64,000 bases of DNA from Verticillium longisporum (Eukaryota; Ascomycota; Sordariomycetes; Glomerellales; Plectosphaerellaceae). Where the stretch lies: NCBI GenBank assembly GCA_019188255.1, contig JAETXT010000005.1:620001-684000 (forward strand), read 5' to 3'. The translations under genes and the position numbers were made by a program. Each line of letters begins with the position of its first letter. The first letter of the stretch is position 1. The notes beneath the pieces are model-generated. The model did no database searches. It was given only the letters and a program-made list of their open reading frames with translations, and had not been told where the DNA came from. Below are positions 34,888-47,192 of this stretch, in pieces.

Positions 34888-36742
34888 TTTAAAAAAATCC
34901 AAGAGAAAACCCACGCCAACCAAACCCTAACTACTCGAACCTTATGGGCCACGCTGTGATGATTATACATGGGACCGGAGCGGAACGGAACGGAATGAGA
35001 CCAACCCCCCTCCTTGACGAAATGCGACCCCAACGACTGCTTGTTTGCTCGCCACGGCTGGCTTTTTAGAATCGGCGAGAAAAAGGCGTGGGGGATGGAC
35101 AATGTCCACCCGCCGTCCGACTGACTCACTCGGCTTCGAAGCACAGGCGGCGGCGGCGGTGGCGAATTCGCCCTGACGAGAGAAGAACTGCATTGCATCT
35201 TTTTTTTGCGGAGTCGTACAAATTTCTGAGATTGCGGTCTGGTAATCCTTGCTTGACCCGGGCAGGAGTACTCTGAGCGGCTATGCTGTAGGAGAAGGCT
35301 CTGCTCGAGGCGACGCCAGGATCCTGTCTCAGCTGGATGACTGACGCATACATGGCAGGCAAAGGGTTTGTAGATATGAAGGCGTTCGGGTAGTCTATAT
35401 ACCGCCATGATAGTTACGTGTGGCACAAGTGAATTGACGGTGAGGCGTAAGATGTTTGGACATGTGCCCTTCGCAATGCAGCCGAAAGGCCCGTGGCCGA
35501 TCCTACGATGGGTAGATGTTGCGATTGCGCGTATGACAGATGCAGCTCTTGGGAACTGGATTACTGAACAGCGCTACCAAGACATTCCAGGTCCCAGGAC
35601 GCGCGCTTCCGACCAGTGCGATGTACCGACATAAATATGGTCCAGCAAAGACAAAGCACAAGCCGCAACACTCAACTAGAGTGTTCGGTGCAAAGTGTCC
35701 TGTTTTAACCGATGCAGAGACAACCGGATCTGGGAACCCTCCGAGCCAGCCCAGGGCTTGTCTTGTTGGGCTGCACGCTTTGTTAGACCACGACAGAAGC
35801 CAGAAGAGATACCTACCTGATGGAAGATGCGTCCCGCGCCCCCAAAACGGATACGGGCCAGTCAGCGCGAGTGGCTCGACTGACAAGCACGCGATGGGAC
35901 GATGGCGGCGCCGACCGCCAGATTTTAGCGGCCGATGGGCCCTGTATCTCCTGATGTTCTATTGCTGACTGTGGCTCCCTATTTCGGTGGCACTTGCCTC
36001 GAACTGCGGCCGGCGCCCCGTCGCCGTGGAGGGTTTCGGACCTTCCACTCTGTTGGAGGACACATTGCACTTGCCCGAATCGCCGCCCATCCCGCTCCTA
36101 AAGTACCTAGGCAGGGGCGACCAGCGTCAAGCCTATTTGGATGATCAATCCTTCCGCCCAATCTGATCCCCCTCTGTTGGACTCTGTTAGAGTTCCTGCG
36201 AGGCACAAACAAAAAGGAAAAAAAGGACTTTGATGGTGCATTGGCTTCCTATTCATAGCGACGCATCGAACCACTGAACCGTGGTTTGAGGCCACATCGC
36301 ATATCACACGCATTCCATCTCGTCCGGATTCCAGACCCCTCCCTCCACTTATTCCATTGACATCCACAATCGAATCACGGTCTCGGGCCACCTGCACATA
36401 CTTTGCTGTCCTCTTCTTCTATTGACCTCTTCTTGAGTTGTACATAATTTATCCCTTGCGGCCCTTCTTTGTCCATGGTCCTCGACCTCCTGCTCAATTC
36501 CCGACTGTTCTGCTCAACGAACCTTAACCTTCATAGCCTTTCCACCAACCCCGGATCCGCCTTGACCGTCATTACCCTTTGACGTAACAGCCACGATCCG
36601 ACACAACCCACTGACAGCCTCTGCCGCTGCACCCCTCCACCGCGACAAGCTTTCTCTCATTGAGACCCCAAACGAGCAGTCTGTTGATTGCACCCTCTTT
36701 TGCTGGCCGACTGCTCCCTCAAAGGGTATTCATCAACCCACC
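34888..36742. other. Intergenic region cks1 / ero1
   Basis: About 1.85 kb: cks1 3' UTR and the ero1 promoter. From about 36390 the plus strand becomes C/T-rich, as expected for the ero1 leader. A TACCTAGGCAGG motif lies near 36105. No coding frame is supported. Confidence 0.55.
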
Positions 36743-38791
36743 ATGAAAACCGCCAGCAGGCTCTTCTACCTCTCCGTCTTCTCCCTCCTGGCAGCGCCTG
36801 CACAATGCGACGTTTCGAAGGATGATTGCGCGGTACGCAACGCTCCTTGCCACCCCCATGGCTGCTCCCGCCGTACTGCCACTGCGCGGGCCAGATCTTG
36901 TCTTCGTTTCTAATCACGCCTGCTACCAGATAACTCCCAAAGCCATCGTCTCGGACGCCTGCGCCTCCTACTCTACCCTCGACAAGCTGAATTTTGCTGT
37001 CAAACCTCTACTCGACGACCTTACCACCACGACCGACTTCTTCTCACACTACCGTCTCAACCTCTTCAACAAAAGGTGCCCCTTTTGGAACGACGAAAAT
37101 GGCATGTGCGGCAACATTGCCTGCGCCGTAGAGACGCTGGACGACGAGGCGGACATACCAGAGGTCTGGCGCTCAGCAGAACTTGGCAAGCTGGAGGGAC
37201 CAGTGGCGAAACATCCCGGCCCCAAGGCGAAGAAGAATACGGACCGCCCCCTTCAACACGGCCTCGGCACCAATGTGGGAGAGAGCTGCGTGTTCGAGTA
37301 CGACGACGAATGCGATGAACGTGACTACTGCGTTCCCGAAGACGAAAGCGCCTCTTCGAAGGGCGACTACGTCAGCCTCCTTCGAAACCCTGAACGCTTC
37401 ACCGGGTACGCAGGCGTCGGTGCTGCCCAGGTCTGGGATGCCATATATCGGGAGAACTGTTTCTCGAGATCCTCGTTCCCCAACTCTGCCGCCCTTGGCG
37501 TATCGCAACAGAGCTCTGTGCTAAACAAGGTTGGCCCCGCGGCCGAGGACCTAAAACAGATCCTGGAGGCCGCTGGACGCCAGCAAGCGCTGGAGCAGAT
37601 CCGCGAGACGCATCCCAACGCCCCATTTGTGGCTCAGACGGGCTTCGAAGCCCAAGACGAGTGCCTCGAGAAGCGTGTCTTCTACCGCGTCATCTCGGGT
37701 ATGCACGCAAGCATCAGCACTCACCTTTGCTGGGACTTCCTCAATCAGACCACCGGCCAGTGGCAGCCCAATCTCGCCTGCTACAAGACACGACTTCACG
37801 AGCACCCCGACCGCATTAGCAACCTGTACTTCAACTACGCGCTCGTGACTCGCGCTGTTGCCAAGCTGGGACCTTTCATCCAGGGCGAAGCCGGTCAAGA
37901 GCGATATACATTTTGTACCGGCGACCCTTCGGAAGATGATGCGACGCGGGCCAAGGTGCTGGCCGTGACGCAGGGTGCTGCATCAGTTCCCCAGATTTTC
38001 GACGAGAGCCTCATGTTTAAGAACGGCGAGGGCCCATCGCTCAAGGAGGACTTCCGCAACCGCTTCCGCAACGTCAGCCGCGTCATGGACTGCGTCGGCT
38101 GTGACAAGTGTCGGCTGTGGGGCAAGCTGCAGACAGCGGGCTACGGCACGGCGCTCAAAGTCCTCTTTGAGTTCGATAATGCCAGCGACGATCTCCCCCA
38201 GCTGAAGCGGACCGAGATCGTGGCGCTGTTCAACACGTACGCGCGGATCAGCAGCTCTTTGCGCGCCATTGGCAAGTTCAGGGGCATGGTGGAGGAGCAG
38301 CAGGCGCCGGAGGGCGTGTCGTCTCTTGCCAAGGAGGACGTTGAGCCTCCAGTGGGAGCTGAAGCACAAGCTAAAGCATCTGATGTGGATGAGGACGGCC
38401 TGGAGGACGACGAATACGAGGGTGACGATGTCGAGGAAGATGACGAGGAGGAGGAGGACGACGACGACGACGAGGATGAAGCACCCGCCAAGGAGAAAGG
38501 CAGCCAGTGCGGTATGAAGTCGGATAAGAATGCAACCGTGAGCCAGAGCTTGGACGACGAGCTCAGGCTCGTCATGCGCGTGACCAAGCTGGTCCTGGTG
38601 CAGTGGGCTTCTTTCCCCGGAACACTGTAAGTGATGGTCTCAGGCTTGTTGGACGTGACGAAATTGACTTACACCAAACCAGTTGGCACATACTCAGCAA
38701 CGAGACGAAGCGTTTCGGTCAGTTCTTCCTCGGCCTGCCCGTCACGCCGCGGACATGGAAGTTTGAGCGGCCAAACTTGGATGAGCTGTAG
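36743..38791 (+). CDS. ero1: ER oxidoreductin Ero1
   Basis: Ero1 is the FAD-dependent thiol oxidase that reoxidises protein disulfide isomerase in the ER lumen, passing electrons to oxygen. Exons 36743-36832, 36930-38626 and 38683-38791 give 631 aa. Exon 1 encodes a signal peptide (MKTASRLFYLSVFSLLAAPAQC). The shuttle disulfide is C90-x4-C95 in MCGNIAC, and the active-site CxxCxxC is C418/C421/C424 in DCVGCDKCRLWG. GYxG-type Trp/His FAD-binding segments (ISTHLCWDF, SNLYFNYALVTRAV) are present. An unusual acidic insertion (about residues 515-550, DEDGLEDDEYEGDD and onwards) splits the C-terminal helices. The last exon, WHILSNETKRFGQFFLGLP, completes the membrane-associating tail. It converges on usb1. 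Confidence 0.94.
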
Positions 38792-39055
38792 GAGTGAAGC
38801 GATACGGAAGCATTTGGGTCTGAAAAGGACACCGGCGTTTTGGAATTTAAAGCATTTTATTCAGGTCTGGGTAGATCGGAGAGTTGCGTGTTCAAGAGTG
38901 GCGTATATATCATGAATCAACCACTGGACACCTTAGTTTTTTTCACGTCACTCCACCATGCCATGTGCCCAACGAGATGTGTCTGGATTTCTCGTTCTCG
39001 CTACCGCTACGTTCATGTCCTCTGTACGCCCCCGCTTGATTGTCGCCTCGGTCTT

Positions 39056-40145
39056 TCAGTACGGAGAATCGTCTCCTGTCGGACTCCTCGCGCTGCGACT
39101 GCCCTCCCTGCTGCCACGACCACCTCCGGCTACCTTGCCATTGCCGAGAAGAACGTGGGTCACGACGTTGCCAATCTTCACCTTGACGCCCGACACGCGC
39201 ACCTGCCAGTTCCGAAGCTTCTTGAACGAGGACGCGCGGAAGATGCGATACGTCCGTATGCACATCTGCTCGTCGGGTAGGGCGAACGTCCAGGCGATGC
39301 TGACATGGAAGGCATTGTCGACAAGGGCGTCCGTCTCGGCGTCAGCTTTCCCCTCACTGGCGGCTTCGACCTGGTCTCTGGACGCGTACAGCGTGGGCAG
39401 CCCGCGGGAAGCGGCTACGGTGTTGCATCGGCGGAGGAGCTCGCGCAGCTGGGGGTTGGCGCTCGTACCGGGAATGGGAGGCTTGGCCTTGGGGTCGGCC
39501 ACACGGAGAACAAGGAAGGCGCGGTCCGAGTCAGGAGACTTGTAGAAGGCGAGACCGCTGGGAGAGACCGTAAAGGGTCCTTTGACAGCGGCCGAGGTAG
39601 GACGCAGGGACGAGGTGAGCGCGTCTAGGAAGGTGTCCTTGTTGGCGGTGGTCAGTGACAGGGATTTTGAGAGCGAGATGTGAAGTGGCAAGGGGGCGTT
39701 AAGATCCGAGGTCAGGAAAGAATGCAGCCTGTGAGTGGTGCCGAGCTGCTTCTGGGCAGCGTCGAGAAACTCAACCAAGAGGGCATGTTGCTCCGTAGTA
39801 GGATGCCCTGCTCGCAGTTAGGATCAAGGCCTGAACAGGAAGAAAATGGAGGGCTTTACACTCAATATAAACGTGAGAGGGCCAATTGCCCGCGACATGC
39901 GGTGTCAATCGCTTTCGGCCGTTGTGCAGGCTGGGGTCATCCGAGACACTCTGGCGAACACTGGAGGCATAGAGATCGTGAAATGATTCGGGAAGAGGTG
40001 GCAGATCTGAGGCAGTCGGATTGGATGCTTCGTCCACTTTGCCATCGGGCCCGCCGCCGGATTTCTGTTTCTTGGCCGGAGGAGGGGCGATCTCAGAATC
40101 GGCTGTGACGACGCTCGAGTCGGAGGAGTAGTCAACGAGTGCCAT
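39056..40145 (-). CDS. usb1: U6 snRNA phosphodiesterase Usb1
   Basis: Usb1 trims the 3' oligo(U) tail of U6 snRNA and leaves a terminal phosphate, protecting U6 from decay. Exons 40145-39860 and 39807-39056 (345 aa) join at a 52-bp intron to give the family motif [13 protein letters not shown]. The two catalytic HxS tetrapeptide motifs are H138-I-S140 in LPLHISLS and H263-V-S265 in FHVSIAW, spaced as expected of the 2H phosphodiesterase fold. The N-terminus ([11 protein letters not shown], then PPPAKKQKS) is typical of fungal members. The C-terminal Gly/Arg/Ser tail is low-complexity. It is divergent from pal1 and converges on ero1. Confidence 0.93.
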
Positions 40146-42354
40146 CAGTTCGGGGTAGTCAGTTCGGACCTGCGCCGGGCCAACGAGGTCGACGAGACAC
40201 GATGGAACGAATACGACCGAGACGGAGTGAACTCCGGGGCTGAGAGAACGACTCGCCGGAAGGTTCAGCAACGGTTGGCTGGTGGGGAGAGACAGAGACG
40301 CTGCTGGTCATTGCTCAGGCTCTCGACAGAGGTTCGTTCCGTCTGACGGCCCTGGAAGGCGTTTGTCACGGACCGTAGATGCTGCTTCAGCTGAGGAGGA
40401 AACCCGGCCAGAAGAAATGATGGCAAGAGCACACCAAATGATTGATGTAGCTCAAAAGGCAGTGCGCGCGCGTGGTTGGCCATTGGCGACAGAATCACGA
40501 TGAGTGTGCGATCGAGGGTGACCTAGGCCCGCAAGTTGGTGGAATCGAAGACGCGTTCATCGAGATCGATGGGGCGCACATGGAGGCGCCTACCATGCGC
40601 GGAGGCACCTAGCTGTTCGAGGTAATAGTGTAGCGCTCAGCAATTACAGCGCACAATAAAAAATAGCCTCCTTGACGATGGCTACTCAGGCTGGAGTGCG
40701 ATGCTGTTTGTGGTCTATCTATTCACAGAACTGTAATGCTTGGCATTGGCCCGTCGACATTGATGTTGGACAAACTCGCCGATGATCATTCGCGATGCAT
40801 GGGTTGTGGCGTGGTGGCCATAGCTTTGCGCAGAAAGAAGGTCGAGTGGCTGCGACGGTTCGAACGAGGTCAAGCGAGACACGCCGAGCGAGTTGGCCCG
40901 GATGGATCAGAGGCTGAGGGAACCAAATGCTTGAGTGAGACGTGGGCTTGCGCTCACCACAGCGTCTCGCATTGATGCAACTGCATTGTGAAGCTTAAAT
41001 CTTGGCATTGGAGCCTGAAGAGAAAGGCTGCTTGCTGGAGAATGCTGGCCACAGGTTTGCCAGTGGCCAGTGGCCTGTGTTGGAGGGTCATGGTGATGGG
41101 TGTGATGGGATGGTCCATTGAAGAACCAAAGCATCTCGGGGAAGAATTGGGAAAGGTGGAGGTGCAGGCAGGCGCATGAGCATGAGCACGCTTGGGAAAT
41201 GGAAAGGCTTCAAGGCCCGTGGAAGCCGGGGGGGTTGCGGTGTGATGGACAATGTGGAGGGGACCATCAGAGGTGGAGGATGGCAGGAGGCGGAGTCCTT
41301 GTCGCCGATGTTCTGGGCATCTAAGTCGGTGATGCGAGTTCATGCTATGATTTTGTTGTCCCTTTTTTCCCGGGGCGATGCACATGGTGTTCCCCTGTTG
41401 AAAGATGTGTCGTGGTCCAATTGGGTTCTCCATCTTGCTTTTATTTTCGGCCAAACGCCTACGACAAGATGAATGGTTGAGGTCGAGCTTGGTGCGGCAG
41501 ATGGAAAGCAGGCCTCATAGGTCCCAAGTCTGATGTCTGATGCCTTTCACTGGCAAGACCAAGACGGTCGACACCGCCCACATCAGAGTCAAAAGAGTCA
41601 GACAGCGACTCGGTGGGGCGGCAGAAGAGGGGAAGGCACTCCCCGGAAGGGTCTCGGTGCTGGGTCTGTTGGCAGCCGCAGCCCACTACTCCCACTGCAC
41701 CTTCCCTCTAAAGTCCAAGACCACTACTCCCCCTGCTTTGCGCCCCTCGCTGCGTGCTGCACGACCGAGACCACCCATCCCCAGAGGCAAGAACGCCAGT
41801 CCTCACCCGCTTGACCCGCCGCTGCCACACATGACATGCCCAAGGCAAGCCAATGGCAACAGGCCCAAGGGCGAGAACGGGGGGGGGATGATCAGGTGCA
41901 TTCGAAGCCCGTTAGCGGAGAGGGGTCTCTTCGAGCCGCGTACTAAGGTATGGCAGCTAGGTCGATCGGCAGGGGCCCCATGGGTCACGTTGGCCTCTGG
42001 GTCGATTGAAGGAAACAAAAAAAAAAGCGTGACAGCCGAGAAGAGCAAGTGCCATGGCCATGAGAATGTGATGCTTAAAGCTCCTGTGTCTGCCGCATCC
42101 GCCTGATCAGGCCCTACTTTTCCACTTTCCACGTCCACCGTTGACCGTTCCTCGCAGCCGATCACTGTCTTGACGTCTTCATTGGAGCTGATACTCGCGT
42201 CTTACAACTTGCAGCAATCTGGATAGCGAGTGGCACGCCTTGCGACTGCCGACGCCATCACTCGTGCCGTGGAAACGACCGACGACTGCTTCTTCTTCAC
42301 CATCGACTTCGATTTTGACGACACCTCGACAGTCACGATATACACACAGTCGCC
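40146..42354. other. Divergent intergenic region usb1 / pal1
   Basis: 2.2 kb holding the promoters of both genes. The longest frame (41540-42106) has no recognised features and skewed Arg/Pro/Lys composition. The right end (42110-42354) is a pyrimidine-rich leader for pal1. Confidence 0.55.
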
Positions 42355-44325
42355 ATGGCGAGGTCAAAGATGAGCAGCAAATCGTCGGAAAATGCTTGGG
42401 TGAGCTCCATGCCTTCCCCATTGTTGCCCTCTTCTTCCCCGTCTCCCCTCATCCGCGCACCCAGATCCTCGCACCTCAGCGACACATGTCCTCTCCCCCT
42501 CACCTCCCTCACCTCCCTCTCTCTCTTGTGTACGAAACATCTGCACGGCACGTCATCCTACTCGCTCCCAATGACCTGCCTCTGGGTGCTGGCATCCTAG
42601 CACGTACACCTCCCGTCAGGCGTGGGTGGCATGGTTTGGTTCCCCAATTGCTCACCCTTTCCCCTCACTCCGTGCGCGCGCATGCGCCTTGGGACCCGCA
42701 GCCCGAGGTCCAGAACAGAACAAGCACCAGGGGTCAAGCTTTTGGGGGCCTGACCGCAGACGCTGGTCCCTGGCAGATTTTGTTTCTCTGGCTGCCTTGT
42801 GGAAGGGCCCGCCCCGACTCCCCGATTCCCTGACTCCCGAGTGGAGTGCACCGTCCCTCTATCAGTCCCGGCCCCACCAGCCCTGCGCCTCTCTGTCAGT
42901 GACGTTTGCAGCGGTTGCGTCACTGTTCACCCAGACCCTTACCTTAGCCCCAAGCTTGCGACCATCATCTCCAATGCCCCAAAGGGTTGGCCGACGTAAA
43001 TACGGGCCTGACCTGATCTTGTTGCGTGACGACGCGCAAGCCTCAAATACATTTTTTCCGCCATTCCTCTTGCATCTGATCAATTCCGTCCCACACTTCA
43101 CACACCCGCAAGCTTCCCGTTCGTTGACCACATAATTTTCAGGCCAATCAGTATCTCCTCGATCCCCTGACAGCACCAGAACCCAGCCAAGAAGACGGTC
43201 CAGGCAGCACATTTGTGAATCCCGACCCTCTTCTGCGAACCTTTTCCAGGAGGAACAAGGATTCCACTGCAAACAAAAACGAGACCCCTCTGCCAACACC
43301 GCCCACATCGGCAAGTCCTACACGCGTGAGCTTCCAGCCTCCCAGCAACAACAGCGTCTCTCGCAGCACCAGTACCCGCAACCACACTGGTTCGAGAAGT
43401 CACCCACCACGCCCCGAAAAGCACACGAGGAGCATCAGCACCCCGGTTGCAGGATTCCACCGCCCCCAATCCATATCGCAGAGATATCCCGGCGACATGT
43501 CTCACCGCCCGCTAGACGTTATCAAGCGCGAGCAGCGCGCTGCTGACCGTTCTCCGCACCTGCGCACCCGCCGCCATGGACCCAACACGGACATCATTGA
43601 CGGCCTCGATACCATGGGCGGAATTTACCACCACGGGGGTCCCTATGACGCCACGCTCGCCTCGCGAAACCGCAATAAAATGTATTCGCCTCTCGACGCC
43701 GTCAAGGACTCCAACATGGAGGCGCTTAGGGCTACGCCTCGCGAGTATGTCATTGACTCTCTAGAGAGGCATGTGCCTCTCCAGGGTACTGCCACGATCC
43801 CCGCCGGTTACACCGATCTCTCCGGTAAAGTCATGAACTATGAGGAAGGCGCCGATCTGATGCGGGAGGCCGACGCTGCTGGCGGCGCGTACAAGAGGTG
43901 GGATGGCGTTGTAAGTAATGTTCTACGCCAATCATCCGACCTTCGCTCACAAACCATAGAAATATCACCCCGACGACCTCAAGGGCAAGGGTGAGCCATC
44001 GTACACATATGAGAAGGATCTCAAGGAGAAGAAGCGTCTCCGCCATTCCATGAATGCTGGTCCTGCCGAATACGAGATGCGATCGGGCATCAACCGGGAG
44101 CACCGTAAGAACGGTCCTGGTATGGTTCGCCAGCGCAGTGTCAGCAATGCCGCCGATGGGAGGCCCGGACCCGCCGGTACCCTCCGTCCTTCCAACTCAC
44201 CCCCTGCCGTCGGCTTTTCCAAAAGCACAGATATTGGCCGCAGCAATTCGGCCGGCAAGCGCTTCAGTGAAGGCTTCAAGCGACGCTTTGGCAGTCTTCG
44301 CAAGAAAACCCAAGCGGAGGCCTAA
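42355..44325 (+). CDS. pal1: Pal1-family cell morphogenesis protein
   Basis: Pal1 proteins localise to growth sites and endocytic patches and help shape polarised cells. The model has exons 42355-42399 (MARSKMSSKSSENAW), 43143-43910 and 43960-44323/5, giving 392 aa. The first intron is 743 bp, far longer than others here, but its ends are in phase and give ENAW-ANQYLLDPL. The diagnostic block is SHRPLDVIKREQRAADRSPHL in the second exon, followed by RHGPNTDIIDGLD and YSPLDAVKDSN. The rest is Ser/Pro/Arg-rich and disordered, with a basic C-terminal segment (SEGFKRRFGSLRKK). The core identification is strong; the first exon is less certain and an internal transcription start is possible. Confidence 0.85.
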
Positions 44326-45948
44326 CATGGCAGTGATGCGGCGTATGACGTATGATTTTTGATTGTAGCTATTTCCTTGTTTGCTGTCCGGACGTACCGG
44401 AGAGGCGCGTGTTGTGTATTACTAGGGCAAAACTACTGGTATAGATGTCGGGACCTTTTTTTTTCTGTCGCGCGAGGTTTCCGACATGGGTTACGGAGTA
44501 AATATGAGATATCCACTTGGTTCGACTGCTCTCCTCCGCTAGGGTGTAGGGCCGTGAGACGAGAAAGTGTGCCGATGATGTCATTGCGCTCCGAAGTCAT
44601 CTTGAGCGGGCGCCAGGGCCCTTTTGAACGGTGCTTAGCATCATCCATCATGATTGCGACACGCCATCTCGCGGCTGAATCGTCCTAGCTTTAGACTTGT
44701 CGGTAGTTTGTTAGCCAAAGATGGAGTGCGTAGGCACGTTTTGGGAGTAGGTTGTAGCCGGTTCGGGGTTGTCACAACGCACATTCATGACCACATTACT
44801 ACATAAGAATAGCACCAGGCGAGTTTCGCCGGCGATAATGCGGCTCTACCACAGAGCAAGAATACGGTAGATGATAATGAGCAGATGGGCAAGATCCCGA
44901 GCAGCCCGGTGACGATGGCCCGGTGCTCCCGCGGTGCCGGACCTCCCGGGTAGACGACTCTGGTCGGGCTATCCGGGCTATCTACGTTTCGACCAGTAAT
45001 CTCAATGTGAAAATCGGGTTTACGTGTGTGTTTGACTTGCACAATCTGATGGCATGATAACGGGCTGGCGCGGCCAGAGGATGGACGTGCCAAGGCTCTC
45101 GTGCACATGGAGACTCCGCGGCGAGCATGTTCGTCGCGTAAGCTTCGTATTTCCCAAAATCGATCCATGGCGTATCATACTCCCGGGCGATTTCCGAAAG
45201 TGTAAAACGAGGTTGGTTTGCAGTGAATTAAGGTTGAGTCTCGTTGGATTCGTGCGGGGGCCTGAAAGGTTTGATACGGGAGCAGATACTTCACGATGTA
45301 TGCAGTACTGTGGCTAAAACTCAATGTCATCCGCGCCTGGCCAAAAAGACGAGTTTCTCATGGTCATCTCATTCGCAACGAAGATCGCCTGTTGAGATAT
45401 AGAATTCGTTCCAAGACTAGGGCCGTTATCCCATTTCGACAGGCAAAGATCGAGCACACTCACATCGTTGAGGTGATGCAGGACGGCAATCTCCAGGTGC
45501 CCAGCCGTAGTGGCCTATCCGGGTATGTGATGGCGACAAAGTCTACTCAGTGAAATCAAGGTACAAATCAAGGCCGCCACCAAAGCACACTCAGCTGATC
45601 AGTCACGCTGATGGCTCGCATGTATACGTCGGCGACGTCGCTCGCCCCGTCGAGGTGATGCTTGGAAGCCGGCATCAGAAATACCGATGCCACAACGATC
45701 ATCCGAATACCTGGAGGAAGAGCCCTCCGCGCAATACGAATCAGATTGTGAGGTGCTCAGCCGTCACCGAAATCATCACGGTGACCTCGTAACAGCAGAA
45801 TAGCCTATCTGATAGCCCGTCCCCGGATGTCATCGCTGCAGCGTCGTCCGGCTATACCCCACAGCCGAGAAAACCAGAATATCAACGTACCAAGAAAAAA
45901 AGAAAAAAGAGTCCGCACCGGCACCATAGAGCGTACACCAGCAAAAAT
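44326..45948. other. Gene-free stretch between pal1 and the tRNA
   Basis: About 1.6 kb. It includes the pal1 3' region with a T/C run near 44457. Short frames occur on both strands (44785-45168 minus, 45296-45553 plus) but none has a family resemblance, conserved-looking splice structure or promoter I can support. Confidence 0.5.
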
Positions 45949-46030
45949 GATCAGGAAGGGATTCGAACCCTTGCCTATGAAATAGACTAGCACCTGAAGC
46001 TAGCGCCTTAGACCACTCGGCCACCTGACC
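45949..46030 (-). tRNA. tRNA-Leu, anticodon CAG
   Basis: The reverse strand reads as an 82-nt class II tRNA. The acceptor stem GGTCAGG pairs with CCTGATC. The D-arm contains GGCCGAGTGGTCTAAGGC, the anticodon stem CTAGC/GCTAG closes the 7-base loop TTCAGGT with anticodon CAG, and there is a long variable arm (TCTATTTCATAGGCA). The T-arm GGGTTCGAATCCC is canonical. No intron is present. It reads CUG leucine codons. A run of A on the plus strand beyond 45949 gives a T-rich terminator on the tRNA strand. Confidence 0.95.
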
Positions 46031-46814
46031 TTGTTTGATGACATAATCCGAGCAGCGGAAGCATCATGACGGGCTCGGGCGATTGCCGTTGCGGAAACGA
46101 GATGCGTGCGCGAGGATGGGGGGTTGTGGATAACGCAGGGTCCTCAGAATCGTGAGCGGGGCGTCGTGGTGTTGTGAGTGCACCGAAAGTGTGGATGAGG
46201 GTGGAGGCTTTGGCGGCGGAAGGGCAAGTGGGGCGACATGTTTAGTTTGAGAGCGAGGGGCGGTAGAGGTCGGCGGACCGAATTGTCGTGGTATTAAAGA
46301 ACAAATTGTTGAAGGGATTCAGAAAGGCGGGTATCAGTTTGCCTTTGCCAATCCTTGGAATAATCGTCGTCAAGGCCCTGAGCATGCTGCGTAGCTGAGA
46401 CGGCTTAACCTTGGGACAGGAATGCTACCATCAAGATGGGGCGATAATTGCGTAATGTCCTGTGAGTTGGACTCGATCTTCTTTTATACACCGGTATCTA
46501 GGTACTTGACTTACACCGCCTGAGCCTCCCCACCTCTACGACAGTTGGCACGCCGGGGCACGCTCACTGAAGCGGAAAGGTATTAATCAGGTCACGCGAG
46601 AGGCCTCTAGCAAAGGGCACAGTCAGGCACTACGGGGCGCCATATTTCGAATGGTAAAAGATATAGCCAAAGCTCCAGGGTATCATTAATCGTTACTTCC
46701 GCCGACCCGTTATATATCGCGAACCCCGTTCCATGACATCGCAATCCCTTCAGACCCTGGTCGACCACTCTCAGCGTCCAATCTGGCCTCACGCGTTGAC
46801 GTCTTCTAGTCTCC
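46031..46814. other. Gene-free stretch upstream of the tRNA
   Basis: 784 bp between the tRNA 5' end and the stop of the membrane-protein gene. No coding frame or second RNA gene is seen. Confidence 0.55.
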
Positions 46815-47192
46815 TCATCTGGACGATACGACGCCATAGTAGATGCCAACACCAAGCCCGATGCCCAAGAAAACAGTCATGACGACGATCCAGTGGGCGT
46901 ACTGCCACCTCTGGTTCTCACGGCCAGAGAATCCTGGCGGTGGCTCGTTCTTGTACCTTTCGTAACGCGGCGGTTTCGACTGTGAAGCCTCGCCGTAACC
47001 GGGGAGGTGTGCAGGGCCAGGGGCCTCAATGGCGTCCGGATTCGGGCTTCCGCCTGCGGGTTGAGACGTGGATGCGAAAGGAGTCACGTGTTGCGGCGGT
47101 TGAGCTTCAAGTTTGGAGAGCTCGTGATAGGTGGGCAGAGCCGTGTCAGGGCCGCCTGGCTGAACTTGTTGGGAGTTGCTTGAGTTGTCCAT
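46815..47192 (-). CDS. Small Pro-rich protein with a single C-terminal membrane segment
   Basis: A 125-aa single-exon frame. Residues 1-95 are soluble, proline-rich and disordered. They contain short Tyr motifs resembling PY elements (LPTYHEL, LPGYGEA, PPRYERY), which in other fungal proteins recruit WW-domain ubiquitin ligases; none is an exact PPxY except PPRY. Residues about 98-120 (WIVVMTVFLGIGLGVGIYYGVV) form one membrane-spanning helix, followed by SSR, so the topology is tail-anchored or type II/III. No family is recognised. It is divergent from the glycosylase gene. A real gene is likely because the TM helix and the Pro-rich stem sit in one clean frame. Confidence 0.6.
   Translation of the reverse strand: MDNSSNSQQVQPGGPDTALPTYHELSKLEAQPPQHVTPFASTSQPAGGSPNPDAIEAPGPAHLPGYGEASQSKPPRYERYKNEPPPGFSGRENQRWQYAHWIVVMTVFLGIGLGVGIYYGVVSSR

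Noticed and set aside
41540..42106. Plus-strand frame of 188 codons in the usb1-pal1 interval
   Set aside because: Arg/Pro/Lys-skewed, no domain, no promoter separate from that of pal1.
44785..45168. Minus-strand frame with a hydrophobic stretch (LLGILPICSLSSTVFLL)
   Set aside because: The hydrophobic part could be a membrane helix, but there is no promoter, family match or splice support, and surrounding residues look random.
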